A stretch of 64,000 nucleotides of DNA from an uncultured Psychroserpens sp. (GTDB lineage Bacteria; Bacteroidota; Bacteroidia; Flavobacteriales; Flavobacteriaceae), in NCBI GenBank assembly GCA_947489585.1, contig CANLEE010000007.1:164124-228123 (forward strand), in the 5' to 3' direction. Positions 8,539-17,594 of the stretch are shown here, one piece after another (the first letter of the stretch is position 1; each line of letters opens with the position of its first letter). The position numbers and the translations under genes were made by a program. The notes under the pieces are model-generated. The model made no database searches. It had not been told where the DNA came from and saw only the letters and a program-made list of their open reading frames with translations.

Positions 8539-9825
8539 ATGTCACAACAAAAAAAAGTATCACCAGTTTATATTATCATCTTACTTATATTAGCTGGTGA
8601 GGCTGTTTTTATATTACCTTTTGTAATTGTTAGAATTTTTAGAACAACATTCTTAGAATCATTTGCAATAAGTCAGACAGAACTCGGAAGTTGTTTCTCT
8701 GTATATGGACTAGTTGCTCTTTTTTCATATTTGTTTGGTGGTCCTTTGGCTGATAAATTTCGGCCACATATATTGATGTCTGTTGCTTTAATGCTGACAG
8801 CAATGGGTGGATTTTATTTAGCAACCTATCCAACACTAGCTAACCTTCATATACTCTATGGGTTTTGGGGATTCACAACTATTTTTCTCTTTTGGGCTGC
8901 AATGATAAAAGCGACCAGAATTTGGGGAGGCACAAAAAAACAAGGCATTGCTTTTGGATTTCTAGATGGTGGTCGCGGACTTGTTGCTGCAATTTTTGGA
9001 TCGGTTGGTGTACTTGTTTTTTCAGCTTTTATTACAAAAGATATAGAGCTTACATCTATTTTAGAACGCAAAGTAGCTTTTAAACAAGTCATCATTTACA
9101 CAGCTTTTTCTGTTTGTATTATTTCTGTTCTAGTTTTTTTGTTTTTGAAAAAATTAAGTTCTACGGAAGAAAAGCAGATTGAAACACAATTAGAAAAATC
9201 CAAAATAATTACTTTAGGAAACTTTAAAAAAGTCGCACAATTTAAGGCTGTTTGGCTGCTTATGATTATTATTTTATGTGCCTATTTTGGATATAAAATG
9301 ACAGATCTTTTTAGTCAATATGCAGAAGACGTCATGGGATATGACAAAATTAAAGCAGCAAAAGTTGGAACATCACTTTTATATATGCGTCCAATTATAG
9401 GCATTACTATTGGTTTACTAGCAGATCGCACCAGAGCATCACTTTGGATTGTTATTGGTTTTTTATTGATGTTGATAACAAGTCTTGTTTTTGCTTCTGG
9501 AATTATTGATGATGGTTCTACGCTTCTCTTTATATTATCTATTGGCACTATGGCCCTTGGTGTTTATTCAGCGAGAATCTTGTACTTCGCAACATTAGAA
9601 GAAACGAAAATCCCACTAGGCCTAACTGGAATAACTGTTGGTTTTATTTCTGTTGTAGGCTATACACCAGATATTTTTGCAGGACCATTAATGGGTTATT
9701 TCCTAGATTTAAATCCTGGTGCTGTTGGACTTCAACATGCCTTTGGAATTATGGGAATCTTCTCTCTTGTTGGTTTTATTGCATCATACTTATTGTATCG
9801 ACATTCAAAATCTTCTAATCTTTAA
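8539..9825 (+). CDS. MFS transporter
   Basis: The 428-residue protein has about 12 hydrophobic segments. The loop 2-3 signature appears as FGGPLADKFRPHILM and the corresponding second-half motif as GLLADRTRASLW, so this is a major facilitator superfamily carrier. The open frame extends upstream to 8476, but the methionine at 8539 (MSQQKKVSP) directly after the carboxylase stop is the sensible start; the extra residues are the carboxylase gene in another frame. Coupling to an acyl-CoA carboxylase gene suggests an organic acid substrate, but this is only context. The last 11 bases overlap the convergent downstream gene. Confidence 0.88.
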   Translation: MSQQKKVSPVYIIILLILAGEAVFILPFVIVRIFRTTFLESFAISQTELGSCFSVYGLVALFSYLFGGPLADKFRPHILMSVALMLTAMGGFYLATYPTLANLHILYGFWGFTTIFLFWAAMIKATRIWGGTKKQGIAFGFLDGGRGLVAAIFGSVGVLVFSAFITKDIELTSILERKVAFKQVIIYTAFSVCIISVLVFLFLKKLSSTEEKQIETQLEKSKIITLGNFKKVAQFKAVWLLMIIILCAYFGYKMTDLFSQYAEDVMGYDKIKAAKVGTSLLYMRPIIGITIGLLADRTRASLWIVIGFLLMLITSLVFASGIIDDGSTLLFILSIGTMALGVYSARILYFATLEETKIPLGLTGITVGFISVVGYTPDIFAGPLMGYFLDLNPGAVGLQHAFGIMGIFSLVGFIASYLLYRHSKSSNL

Positions 9826-10432
9826 TTACCGAAATAATTTGCGGCAATAATGTTATAGCTGTCAATAACACAAGATTATTCTTTTTTGGCTCATTACCAT
9901 TTTGCAAGATTTGAGCTTGATCAACTGTTGATGATTTTGCTATTAAGCTTTTTGGATTTCTAACCATAATCACCATATTTTTGGCTTCTTCTTCTAAATT
10001 TTCTTTTGTATATGTATAGGCAAGTTCTATTCCATCATTATGGAACTCATTGATACTTGATTTCAAATTTTCGATGCTGTATATGATCGATTTCAAATCT
10101 TTTGGAGTTGTTTTCTTTAATGCTATTCCATTAAAACCAGAATACGTTACAATAGATATGTAATCATTAAGCGAAAGCCGCTCTGAAATTAATTTAAACG
10201 CTTGTTTTAAAATCACCTTATCTTCTGGACTTAAATCGCTAATTGGCGTTTGTAATAGGAACGTTACATTTCTTAAAGAGGATTCTGAATCTTCATCATT
10301 GTTTTCAATATGCTCTACTATAAAAGTGATAAAATTATCTATTGAAACTGATTTTGTTTCAATATATTGATCTTGGCTTGTGCAAAAAAAAGACACTAAC
10401 AGTGCAACAAGTACTACTAATTGATTTTTCAT
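9815..10432 (-). CDS. Secreted von Willebrand A-like protein with degenerate MIDAS
   Basis: The 205-residue protein has a signal peptide (residues 1-19, ending CTSQ). Residues 55-155 look like a von Willebrand A domain of the YfbK kind: LNDYISIVTYSGFNGIAL, then a helix IIYSIENLKSS and DGIELAYTYTKENLEEE. The position expected to carry the metal-site DxSxS motif reads LLQTPISDLS, so the MIDAS is missing and metal-dependent ligand binding is unlikely. A C-terminal hydrophobic stretch (LVLLTAITLLPQIISVI) could be a membrane anchor. It overlaps the convergent MFS gene by 11 bases. The role is unknown and the domain call is by eye. Confidence 0.6.
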   Translation of the reverse strand: MKNQLVVLVALLVSFFCTSQDQYIETKSVSIDNFITFIVEHIENNDEDSESSLRNVTFLLQTPISDLSPEDKVILKQAFKLISERLSLNDYISIVTYSGFNGIALKKTTPKDLKSIIYSIENLKSSINEFHNDGIELAYTYTKENLEEEAKNMVIMVRNPKSLIAKSSTVDQAQILQNGNEPKKNNLVLLTAITLLPQIISVIKD

Positions 10433-10522
10433 GGTATTTGATTTTTAGTTCATAATAAACTTACAACCAATACCTTATAAATAAAATGAAAAATGAGCAA
10501 ACCGAGCTTTTCAATGAGTAAA

Positions 10523-11584
10523 CTAGCCTAAAATAGCTTCTATATTTTTTTGTCTTTGGATTTTCCCATTAGACGTTTCAATAAATTTTGGCGTATTGTA
10601 AATCGTTCTAGGAACTTCAAATTTTTCCAAATTGCTAAACAATGAAATATCCAAGTCTTTTGTTTCACTTTCTAACACTAAAACGACTTTCTCCCCTAAA
10701 ACTTTATCGTTTTCCGAAGCAATAAAAAAACGTTGTTCAATTTTATCTTGCAGTTTAGCTTCAATTAATTCTGGAAACAACTTTACACCACCAGAATTTA
10801 TCATATTATCATAACGGCCAATAATTTCGAACTCGTTGCCCGATTTCATTTCAACGACATCATTAGTAAAGATGCTATCCTCTGAAAGAGCAGGAGCATT
10901 AATCACTAAGCAATCTCTATCATCTTTAGAAACAGAAATGTCTCGAAGTAGTTTAAAAGGTTGCATTTCAGAAGTTTTATTAAGCTGTCTTACAGCAATA
11001 TGGCTTACAGTTTCGGTCATCCCATAAGTTTCAAAAACAGCTGTTTCAAGATTTTGCAATGACCTTATTAAAGTTTTAGACACTCTAGCACCTCCAACAA
11101 TTACTGTTTTTATTTGCTGTAAGCGGTCTAATGAATTTTGTAATTGCAAAGGAATCATAGCACAAAAATCGTAATGCTTAAGATGGTCATATGATGGTAT
11201 TGAGGATGGTGGCGCCATATCTAATTCTAAACCTAAAATCATTGCTCTTACTAACATCATTTTGCCTGCGATGTATTGGCTTGGTAAACAATGTAAAGCT
11301 TTATCGCCTGGTTGCAAGCCAAAGAAATCTCCAGTCATTACTGAAGAATTCACCATCTGTTGTTTCTTTATTTTTATACTTTTTGGTAGTCCAGTAGATC
11401 CCGATGTATTAGTTAATACATAATCGCGTTCGTCTAACCAGTCTAACAAAAAATTACCAATCACTTGCTCGTAAGATTCGCCTTCTTTAACTAAGCTATA
11501 TGCAACTTCTTTTAAGTCTTCATGGTTATAATTTATACCATTAAGTTTAAATCTTAAATGTATTTTGTCAAACTTGGGTGTCAT
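10523..11584 (-). CDS. menE: o-Succinylbenzoate-CoA ligase (MenE)
   Basis: The 353-residue AMP-binding enzyme has the P-loop-like A3 motif TSGSTGLPKSIKIKK, the ETYGMTET motif (A5) and the IIGRYDNMINSGG hinge region (A7/A8). C-terminal GKIQRQK holds the lysine of the A10 motif. It is about 100 residues shorter than E. coli MenE, which is normal for the Bacteroidota form. It activates o-succinylbenzoate to its CoA thioester before MenB. The gene is a separate minus-strand unit in the same region as menC, menA, menB, menD and menF, which supports MenE over another acyl-CoA ligase. Confidence 0.9.
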   Translation of the reverse strand: MTPKFDKIHLRFKLNGINYNHEDLKEVAYSLVKEGESYEQVIGNFLLDWLDERDYVLTNTSGSTGLPKSIKIKKQQMVNSSVMTGDFFGLQPGDKALHCLPSQYIAGKMMLVRAMILGLELDMAPPSSIPSYDHLKHYDFCAMIPLQLQNSLDRLQQIKTVIVGGARVSKTLIRSLQNLETAVFETYGMTETVSHIAVRQLNKTSEMQPFKLLRDISVSKDDRDCLVINAPALSEDSIFTNDVVEMKSGNEFEIIGRYDNMINSGGVKLFPELIEAKLQDKIEQRFFIASENDKVLGEKVVLVLESETKDLDISLFSNLEKFEVPRTIYNTPKFIETSNGKIQRQKNIEAILG

Positions 11585-11660
11585 TTTTGGTATGATATTA
11601 GCTATATAGTTTTATACTATTTTTAACTAAACAAAGTTAAAGATAAATATTATATTAGTC

Positions 11661-11668
11661 TATATTTG
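11661..11668 (+). promoter_or_regulatory. -7 promoter box for the DUF3857 gene pair
   Basis: TATATTTG fits the Bacteroidota -7 consensus TAnnTTTG and lies 17 bases before the ATG at 11686. No clear -33 TTG is seen at the usual distance. Confidence 0.5.
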
Positions 11669-11685
11669 AAATTAACCTTTATTAA

Positions 11686-13584
11686 ATGAAGCAGCTACTT
11701 ATCCTATTTTTATTGATTCCGTTTATAAGTATATCTCAAGACTTCTCGGATGAAGATTATATATATCTCAAAAGACATGAGCATATAAAAATTAAACTCA
11801 AGAAACATAAATTTGACATTATTCAAAATGTATCAGAGCAGGCAAAATTTATGACATCTAATATTCTTAATTATGCGAACGAACATATTGGCTATAGTAG
11901 CTTTTCTGAAATTAAAGATATAGAAGCTTACACTTTTATTCCAAATACGAAGAAAAAAATAGAAGTTGATTATTTTGAAACCAAGCAGTTTTTTGATGGT
12001 ATGGTGTTTTATGATGATACCGAATATACCTTTTTTACTTTTCCAGCTGTAAAAAAAGGAGCTGTAACAAATTTAAATTATACTAGAATTGTTAAAGAGC
12101 CCTATTTTCTTGGAGGGTTCAATTTTGTAGTAGGCAATACACCAACAAAAAGTGCTCAATTATCAATTGAGTTTCCAAAAAATGTCACTATAGGTTACAC
12201 CGAATTTAACACTGATTTGATTGATTTAGATTTTAAAAAAGAAGAAAATAAAGACAATTATATTTATACATGGACTGCAACAAACACGTATGGCTACAAA
12301 AGCGAGGAAGACAGTGAAGCTCCAATGTATTATTTACCTCATATTAAATTGCGCATAAAAAGTTACACTGAAAACGGTAAAGAACATCGTGTTTTAGGCA
12401 ATCTTTCAGATTTATATAAATGGTACAACGATGCCTTTATTGAAAATATTGAAGAAGGCCCTTTAGACCAAGTCAAGAGTCTTGCTGAGGATATCACTAA
12501 AATGTCAACTACTAAAGCTGAAAAAGCTGAAGCTATATTTAATTGGGTTCAAGATAATATCAACTATATAGCTTTTGGAGATGGCTATAATGGTTTGATA
12601 CCCACTGGAGCAGCTAGTACTTGTGAGTCAAGATATGGTGATTGCAAAGCCATGACCAACTTGATTTATCAAATGCTTAACCATGTTGGTATCAAGGCTT
12701 ACCGAACATGGATTGGCTCAAGAAATAAACCATATAAATACAGTGAATTACCAACAGGAACGGTAGCTGATCATATGATTTTAACAGCCATCATTGATGG
12801 TGAAAAAGTTTTTCTGGATGCAACCGACAACTTTATTCCTTATGGTGTACCAACGGCATTTATTCAAGGTAAAGAAGCCCTTATTGGGATAAGTTACGAA
12901 GATTATGAGATTGTTCAGATACCAGCTCCAAATGCTGAGCAGAATACTACCACTATAACGACACTAATGGAGCTCGAAGGTGATCGTGTTAAGGTTTTTG
13001 AAAAAAGAGCCCTAACTGGTTATGAGAAAGTAGAGTTTGTCACAGATTACACCTATAAAAAAGATACTAAGACTGAAGAAGAATATTTAAACACCACACT
13101 TTCTTTAGGAAATAATAAAACCAAGTATAACAATATTACTAAGGCAAATTTTGATAATAAAAACACACCTTTAACATTAGAATATGACCTAGATATTGAC
13201 AGTTACACAAAATCTATTGGAGATAAAATTTATATCAATCTTAATATTGATCGCGCACTTTCAAAAAGCGACATCGATATCAAAGGTAGAAAATACAGTA
13301 AAAAAATAGATTACAAATTTCAGAAAACATACAATACAATCTTTAAGATACCTGATGGATATAAAGCTAGCTACATTCCAAAAGAAACCCTGTTTGAAGA
13401 TTCAAATTATGGTTATAAAATCTCCTACAGTGTAAAGGACAATAATTCAATCATTCAAACAAAATCAATTTACGTGAATACCTTAAGTATTCAAAATGAT
13501 GAGTTCGACCAATGGAATAACTTCATTAAAAGCCTCATTAAATCTTACAAAAAAAGTATAATTTTAGAACAACAACATGATTAA
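11686..13584 (+). CDS. DUF3857/transglutaminase-like secreted protein (active-site intact)
   Basis: The 632-residue protein has a signal peptide (about residues 1-17, ISISQ), an N-terminal DUF3857 beta domain, a transglutaminase-like core and a C-terminal beta domain. The cysteine-protease-like triad is complete: C320 in YGDCKAMT, H363 in VADHMIL and D378 in VFLDATDN. Transglutaminase-like domains act as peptidases, amidases or crosslinkers; the substrate is unknown. The protein is probably periplasmic. Its last codons overlap the next gene by 8 bases, and that gene is a paralogue without the catalytic residues, so the two proteins are probably made together and may form a complex. Confidence 0.85.
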   Translation: MKQLLILFLLIPFISISQDFSDEDYIYLKRHEHIKIKLKKHKFDIIQNVSEQAKFMTSNILNYANEHIGYSSFSEIKDIEAYTFIPNTKKKIEVDYFETKQFFDGMVFYDDTEYTFFTFPAVKKGAVTNLNYTRIVKEPYFLGGFNFVVGNTPTKSAQLSIEFPKNVTIGYTEFNTDLIDLDFKKEENKDNYIYTWTATNTYGYKSEEDSEAPMYYLPHIKLRIKSYTENGKEHRVLGNLSDLYKWYNDAFIENIEEGPLDQVKSLAEDITKMSTTKAEKAEAIFNWVQDNINYIAFGDGYNGLIPTGAASTCESRYGDCKAMTNLIYQMLNHVGIKAYRTWIGSRNKPYKYSELPTGTVADHMILTAIIDGEKVFLDATDNFIPYGVPTAFIQGKEALIGISYEDYEIVQIPAPNAEQNTTTITTLMELEGDRVKVFEKRALTGYEKVEFVTDYTYKKDTKTEEEYLNTTLSLGNNKTKYNNITKANFDNKNTPLTLEYDLDIDSYTKSIGDKIYINLNIDRALSKSDIDIKGRKYSKKIDYKFQKTYNTIFKIPDGYKASYIPKETLFEDSNYGYKISYSVKDNNSIIQTKSIYVNTLSIQNDEFDQWNNFIKSLIKSYKKSIILEQQHD

Positions 13585-15511
13585 GAACATTGCCTTTTTA
13601 TTACTTTTAGTCACAACAACTTCAAGTTTTGCACAATACTATAAAACCTATGATTGGTCACAAAAACCCGAACTGCATGAGATTTCTGCCGATGAAACGA
13701 AAGAGTCTTCAATTGGTATTCTCAAAAAACATATTGTAGAATATGCATCAAGTGCACTGGCTCAAGTACCAAGACGTTTTGAGACTGAACACACCATTTC
13801 TAGAGTAAATGATGACAAAGGAATTGCCGAACACAATACCGTTTACATACCGATGTATGATGTAAAAAAAGTGGTTGATATCAAAGCAAGGACTATAAAC
13901 GCTGAAGGGAAAATTACACTTTTAAATAAAGACAATATCAAAGAAGTAAAAAATGTTGACGAGTATGGGGACTTCAAAATTTTTGCTATTGAAGGTGTAG
14001 AAAAAAACTCAGAAATTGAAGTGCTTTACACGGTTGAAAAAGAATTTGACATGTATGGCTCTGAAACCCTACAAACCGATTATAAAATAAAAGAAGCTCA
14101 GTTTTTATTTATCACAGGCGATTTAAACGCCAATGTTAAAGCTTATAGAACTACTGCTAATTTTGAATATGTAAAAGTTGATGGTAATGATGAAAAATTA
14201 TTGACCATTAGAAATATTCCTGCAATGCTAGAAGAAGAATATTCTACACCTAGAGCTAATAAAACTGCAGTAGTTTACCAATGCTTCCCAAAAGGGCAAA
14301 AGATTACACAACAAATGTTCTGGTCTAATGTTTCAGATAATGTAGGTTCGCGTTTCTTTCCTGAAAAAGTAGCGAAAAAAGCACAAATTGATGTAGAAAA
14401 AATCATTGAAGGTCAATCGGATCTTACCGATTTTAAAAAGGCAGCTTTAATTGATAACTTTATCAAAACGAACTTTACTTTAGTAAAGAATAATAATGAA
14501 GAATTATCTGACTTAGATTATGTTCTTGAAAACCGTTCTTCAAGTGACTTTGGAATCATCAAGGTTTATGGGCACTATTTAAAAGCTTTAAATGTTGATT
14601 ATGAAATTGTTGTCACTGCCAATCGCTTTTTAAATAAATTTGATCCAGACTTCTTTATTCCTGGTATGCTAAGAGATTTCTTGATTTATTTACCTTCAGA
14701 AAAAAAATATATTGCGCCAGACAGAGTAGAATCTAGAGTTGGTGAAGCTCCCTTTAATATCCTTGGAAATTACGGATTGTTTATTCCATCAGATTTTGAT
14801 TATTATTTTTCTAAAATCGTAGAAGAAGATCCAGATTTCAGCAGAATAAAAAGAGATATGGATATCACTTTTGATGATGATTTTGAAAAAGTAATTATTG
14901 TTGAAGATCAAGACTATTTTGGACATTGGGCAGAAACGAGTAGAGCTGTTTTAAATTTATCTTCAGACGAAAACATTAAAGAATATAAAGACTATTTAAC
15001 TGGAGCTGGTATTGAAGACAAAGAAATTTTGACTTATGAAGAAAAAAATGTTGAGATTAACCAATTAGAATACAACGTTCCTTTTAAGGTGAAATCTTCT
15101 ATTTCTTCGGAAGCATTATTAGAAGATGCTGGAGACAGTTATATCTTTCAAGCAGGATTAGTCATTGGTACGCAAAGCGAGTTATATCAGGAAACAGAAC
15201 GTGTAAACCCTATAGAAATGACTTACCCAAATCGTTATAATTATGAAATTATCGTACATATCCCTGAAGGCTACACGGTTGAAGGTTTAAGCTCATTAAA
15301 TATTGATAAAAGCTATATTGGACGAACTGGTGAGAAATTAGCAAAGTTCGAATCATCGTATACAATAGAAGGCAATAAAATTATAATCAATATAGAAGAG
15401 TTTTACAAAACTCATGAATTTAGTATTAGTAAATATGAAGAGTTTAGAGGTGTAATTAATGCCGCATCAGATTTTAATAAAGCTGCTATTTTATTTAAAG
15501 CTACTGAATAA
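13577..15511 (+). CDS. DUF3857 protein, transglutaminase-like paralogue lacking the catalytic triad
   Basis: The 644-residue protein has a signal peptide (about 1-19, SSFAQ) and the same overall plan as the preceding protein. At the position of GDCKAMT it reads SSDFGIIKVYGHYL, without cysteine. The histidine and aspartate positions are replaced by LRDFLIYLPSEKKYIAPDR. It should therefore be catalytically inactive and may be a structural partner or regulator of the active paralogue. Translation is probably coupled by the 8-base overlap. A hairpin terminator follows. Such DUF3857 pairs occur in flavobacteria, but I do not know a described function. Confidence 0.8.
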   Translation: MIKNIAFLLLLVTTTSSFAQYYKTYDWSQKPELHEISADETKESSIGILKKHIVEYASSALAQVPRRFETEHTISRVNDDKGIAEHNTVYIPMYDVKKVVDIKARTINAEGKITLLNKDNIKEVKNVDEYGDFKIFAIEGVEKNSEIEVLYTVEKEFDMYGSETLQTDYKIKEAQFLFITGDLNANVKAYRTTANFEYVKVDGNDEKLLTIRNIPAMLEEEYSTPRANKTAVVYQCFPKGQKITQQMFWSNVSDNVGSRFFPEKVAKKAQIDVEKIIEGQSDLTDFKKAALIDNFIKTNFTLVKNNNEELSDLDYVLENRSSSDFGIIKVYGHYLKALNVDYEIVVTANRFLNKFDPDFFIPGMLRDFLIYLPSEKKYIAPDRVESRVGEAPFNILGNYGLFIPSDFDYYFSKIVEEDPDFSRIKRDMDITFDDDFEKVIIVEDQDYFGHWAETSRAVLNLSSDENIKEYKDYLTGAGIEDKEILTYEEKNVEINQLEYNVPFKVKSSISSEALLEDAGDSYIFQAGLVIGTQSELYQETERVNPIEMTYPNRYNYEIIVHIPEGYTVEGLSSLNIDKSYIGRTGEKLAKFESSYTIEGNKIIINIEEFYKTHEFSISKYEEFRGVINAASDFNKAAILFKATE

Positions 15512-15531
15512 AAAGTGACTATAAAAACTAC

Positions 15532-15558
15532 AAAAGTGACTCTAGAGTCGCTTTTTTT
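15532..15558 (+). terminator. Intrinsic terminator after the DUF3857 pair
   Basis: Ten-bp arms (15532-15541 and 15546-15555, AAAAGTGACT pairing with AGTCGCTTTT with one G-T wobble) enclose a CTAG loop and are followed by T residues. The T run reaches into the stop codon of the convergent CPBP gene. Confidence 0.8.
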
Positions 15559-16501
15559 ATTCGCCAATGATTTTATAATCTTCTTTTATTGGCTCGTGAA
15601 CCTTTCCAAATAACTTTTCTTTCCAGTTTTTCCATTTATATTTTTTGGCTAGAATGAATAGAATTATTGGATATACAATTAAAATAGGAACTAGAATTTC
15701 AGAAATTTGATTCGTTGCAGTTTCAGAAGTATATATGAAAGCAGCATCCGTTTGTAAAGCCGACCAATCAGCAGTCACTAACAATGCAGCCATCAAATTA
15801 TTACCAAAATGGAAACCTAGAGCCAATTCTAAACCATCATCCATTAAAGTCATAATTCCTAACAATAAGCCTGTTCCTATATAAAACACCATTATAATTG
15901 GTCCCATTTCGTCAACTTCAGGATTTCCGCTATGTAATATGCCAAACAACACAGAAGTAATAATCAAAGGAAACCATTTATTTTTAACCACTATAGCAAT
16001 CTGTTGCATTAAGTAACCTCTAAATAAATATTCTTCTAATCCTATTTGAAGCGGAAATAAAAGCAAACTAACAATAACTAAAATAGTGAATTTGAAAGGG
16101 TCTAATTGAAATTCGACAATTGAAGGGTCAGAGAAATAACTGAACGCAAATAGGCCAAGCGTAATGATTACTATTAAAGAGAATGAGAAAAAAGCTCTAC
16201 TCCAATCTATTTTCTCTCGCGCAGTAGTTAATGATTTCAAACTTCTTTTGTGCAGAAATTTCACAAGCAAAAATAAAAGTAATAAAAGAAAGGCAAATGG
16301 TAGTAAGTTAACTGCAAGCCAAAAGTTTTTACTTGGCACCATTTCTAGCATTTTTTTCTGTTCTTCTACAAAATCAAAACCATCACCAAAGAACATTAAA
16401 AAGATAAGATTAAATATAAAAAGCCCAGAAACAACTAAAACAGTTAAAATCACTTTCCATGCTTCATTTTCTCCTTTGTATGCTTGTTGTAAATAATTCA
16501 T
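15557..16501 (-). CDS. CPBP family intramembrane metalloprotease
   Basis: The 314-residue multi-pass membrane protein has the CPBP/Abi motifs: E156-E157-Y-L-F-R161 (EExxxR), FGILH190 and H231-F-G-N-N235 (HxxxN). These residues form the glutamate/histidine active site of the Rce1-like proteases. It starts 2 bases after menC ends and is thus co-transcribed with it. The functional link to menaquinone synthesis is unclear; linkage of a CPBP gene to menC may be only a conserved flavobacterial arrangement. The N-terminal 20 residues are cytoplasmic and polar. The substrate is unknown. Confidence 0.88.
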   Translation of the reverse strand: MNYLQQAYKGENEAWKVILTVLVVSGLFIFNLIFLMFFGDGFDFVEEQKKMLEMVPSKNFWLAVNLLPFAFLLLLLFLLVKFLHKRSLKSLTTAREKIDWSRAFFSFSLIVIITLGLFAFSYFSDPSIVEFQLDPFKFTILVIVSLLLFPLQIGLEEYLFRGYLMQQIAIVVKNKWFPLIITSVLFGILHSGNPEVDEMGPIIMVFYIGTGLLLGIMTLMDDGLELALGFHFGNNLMAALLVTADWSALQTDAAFIYTSETATNQISEILVPILIVYPIILFILAKKYKWKNWKEKLFGKVHEPIKEDYKIIGE

Positions 16502-16503
16502 AA

Positions 16504-17538
16504 TTAAATATTAAAATTCCAAGATGTATCTTTTTCGTAGCGCAATGTACCATTTTTTACAACTAAAGGCGAATCAAAATTATTAGTAAATAAGCCTCCA
16601 GTACCCAACCCTTGTGGTAAACTACTCTTAAGTGTATAGGTCCATTGTGCAATTGCATTTAAACCAATATTACTTTCTAAAGCACTAGTAATCCACCAGC
16701 CAATATTTTGCTGCTCTGCTATTGTAATCCATGCTTCACTACTTCTAAAACCACCAACTAATGTGGGTTTCAAAATAATATATTGCGGTTTTATGATTTG
16801 TAGCAATTCTTGCTTATCTGTTACAGAAAACACACCAATTAATTCTTCATCCAAAGCAATTGGTAAAGGTGTTTCTTCACACAAACGTGTCATAGCATCA
16901 AATTGTCCTTGCTTTATGGGTTGTTCTATAGAATGCAAATCGTATTCTGACAATTGTTTCAATTTTTCTAAAGCTTCGGAAGGTGAAAAAGCCCCATTAG
17001 CATCAACACGTAATTCAATGTCTTTAGCAGAAAATTCTTGTCGTATCGATTTCAACAATTCTAACTCTCTCTGAAAATCAATCGCTCCTATTTTCATTTT
17101 AATACAACTGAAACCTGCCTCTAGCTTAGCTTTGATTTGTTGCTTCATAAACGCTTCACTTCCCATCCAGATTAATCCATTAATAGGAATTGGTGCTTCA
17201 TTTTTTGTAAACTCTGAAGGAAATAATTCAAAACCATCTTGACTTTCCAACGACTTAAATGCCATTTCCAATCCAAACTCAATACTCGGAAATGCTAGAA
17301 GTTCAAGTAATAAAACATCTAATCCAAGGTTAATATTATCACAAACCCATTGCAGTTTGTTTTCAAAATCTGGTCGATCATCACTACTTAAACCTCTAAA
17401 CATACCACATTCTCCTATGCCAGTTTTGCCATTATCATTCAAAACAATGAACCAAGTGTCTTTGGTCTTTAAGATCCCTCTAGATGTTCCGCTAGGCGAT
17501 TTAAAATGAAGTATATGATGTTTACAAGTTGCTTTCAT
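16504..17538 (-). CDS. menC: o-Succinylbenzoate synthase (MenC, enolase superfamily)
   Basis: The 344-residue enolase-superfamily enzyme has the catalytic KxK pair K147-M-K149. The metal ligands are D179 (VDANGA), E205 (SIEQP) and D230 (ALDEE). The second catalytic lysine is K257 (LKPTLVGG). These are the residues of o-succinylbenzoate synthases and dipeptide epimerases; the menaquinone gene neighbourhood decides for MenC. It dehydrates SHCHC to o-succinylbenzoate. On the minus strand a -7-like TATTTTTG (17546-17553) lies only 7 bases before the ATG, so the transcript may have a very short leader. CPBP follows after 2 bases. Confidence 0.88.
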   Translation of the reverse strand: MKATCKHHILHFKSPSGTSRGILKTKDTWFIVLNDNGKTGIGECGMFRGLSSDDRPDFENKLQWVCDNINLGLDVLLLELLAFPSIEFGLEMAFKSLESQDGFELFPSEFTKNEAPIPINGLIWMGSEAFMKQQIKAKLEAGFSCIKMKIGAIDFQRELELLKSIRQEFSAKDIELRVDANGAFSPSEALEKLKQLSEYDLHSIEQPIKQGQFDAMTRLCEETPLPIALDEELIGVFSVTDKQELLQIIKPQYIILKPTLVGGFRSSEAWITIAEQQNIGWWITSALESNIGLNAIAQWTYTLKSSLPQGLGTGGLFTNNFDSPLVVKNGTLRYEKDTSWNFNI

Positions 17539-17594
17539 GCAATCGCAAAAATAGGTATTATTTTTCGTAATTTGTCACGTATAAAGTTGACCTA

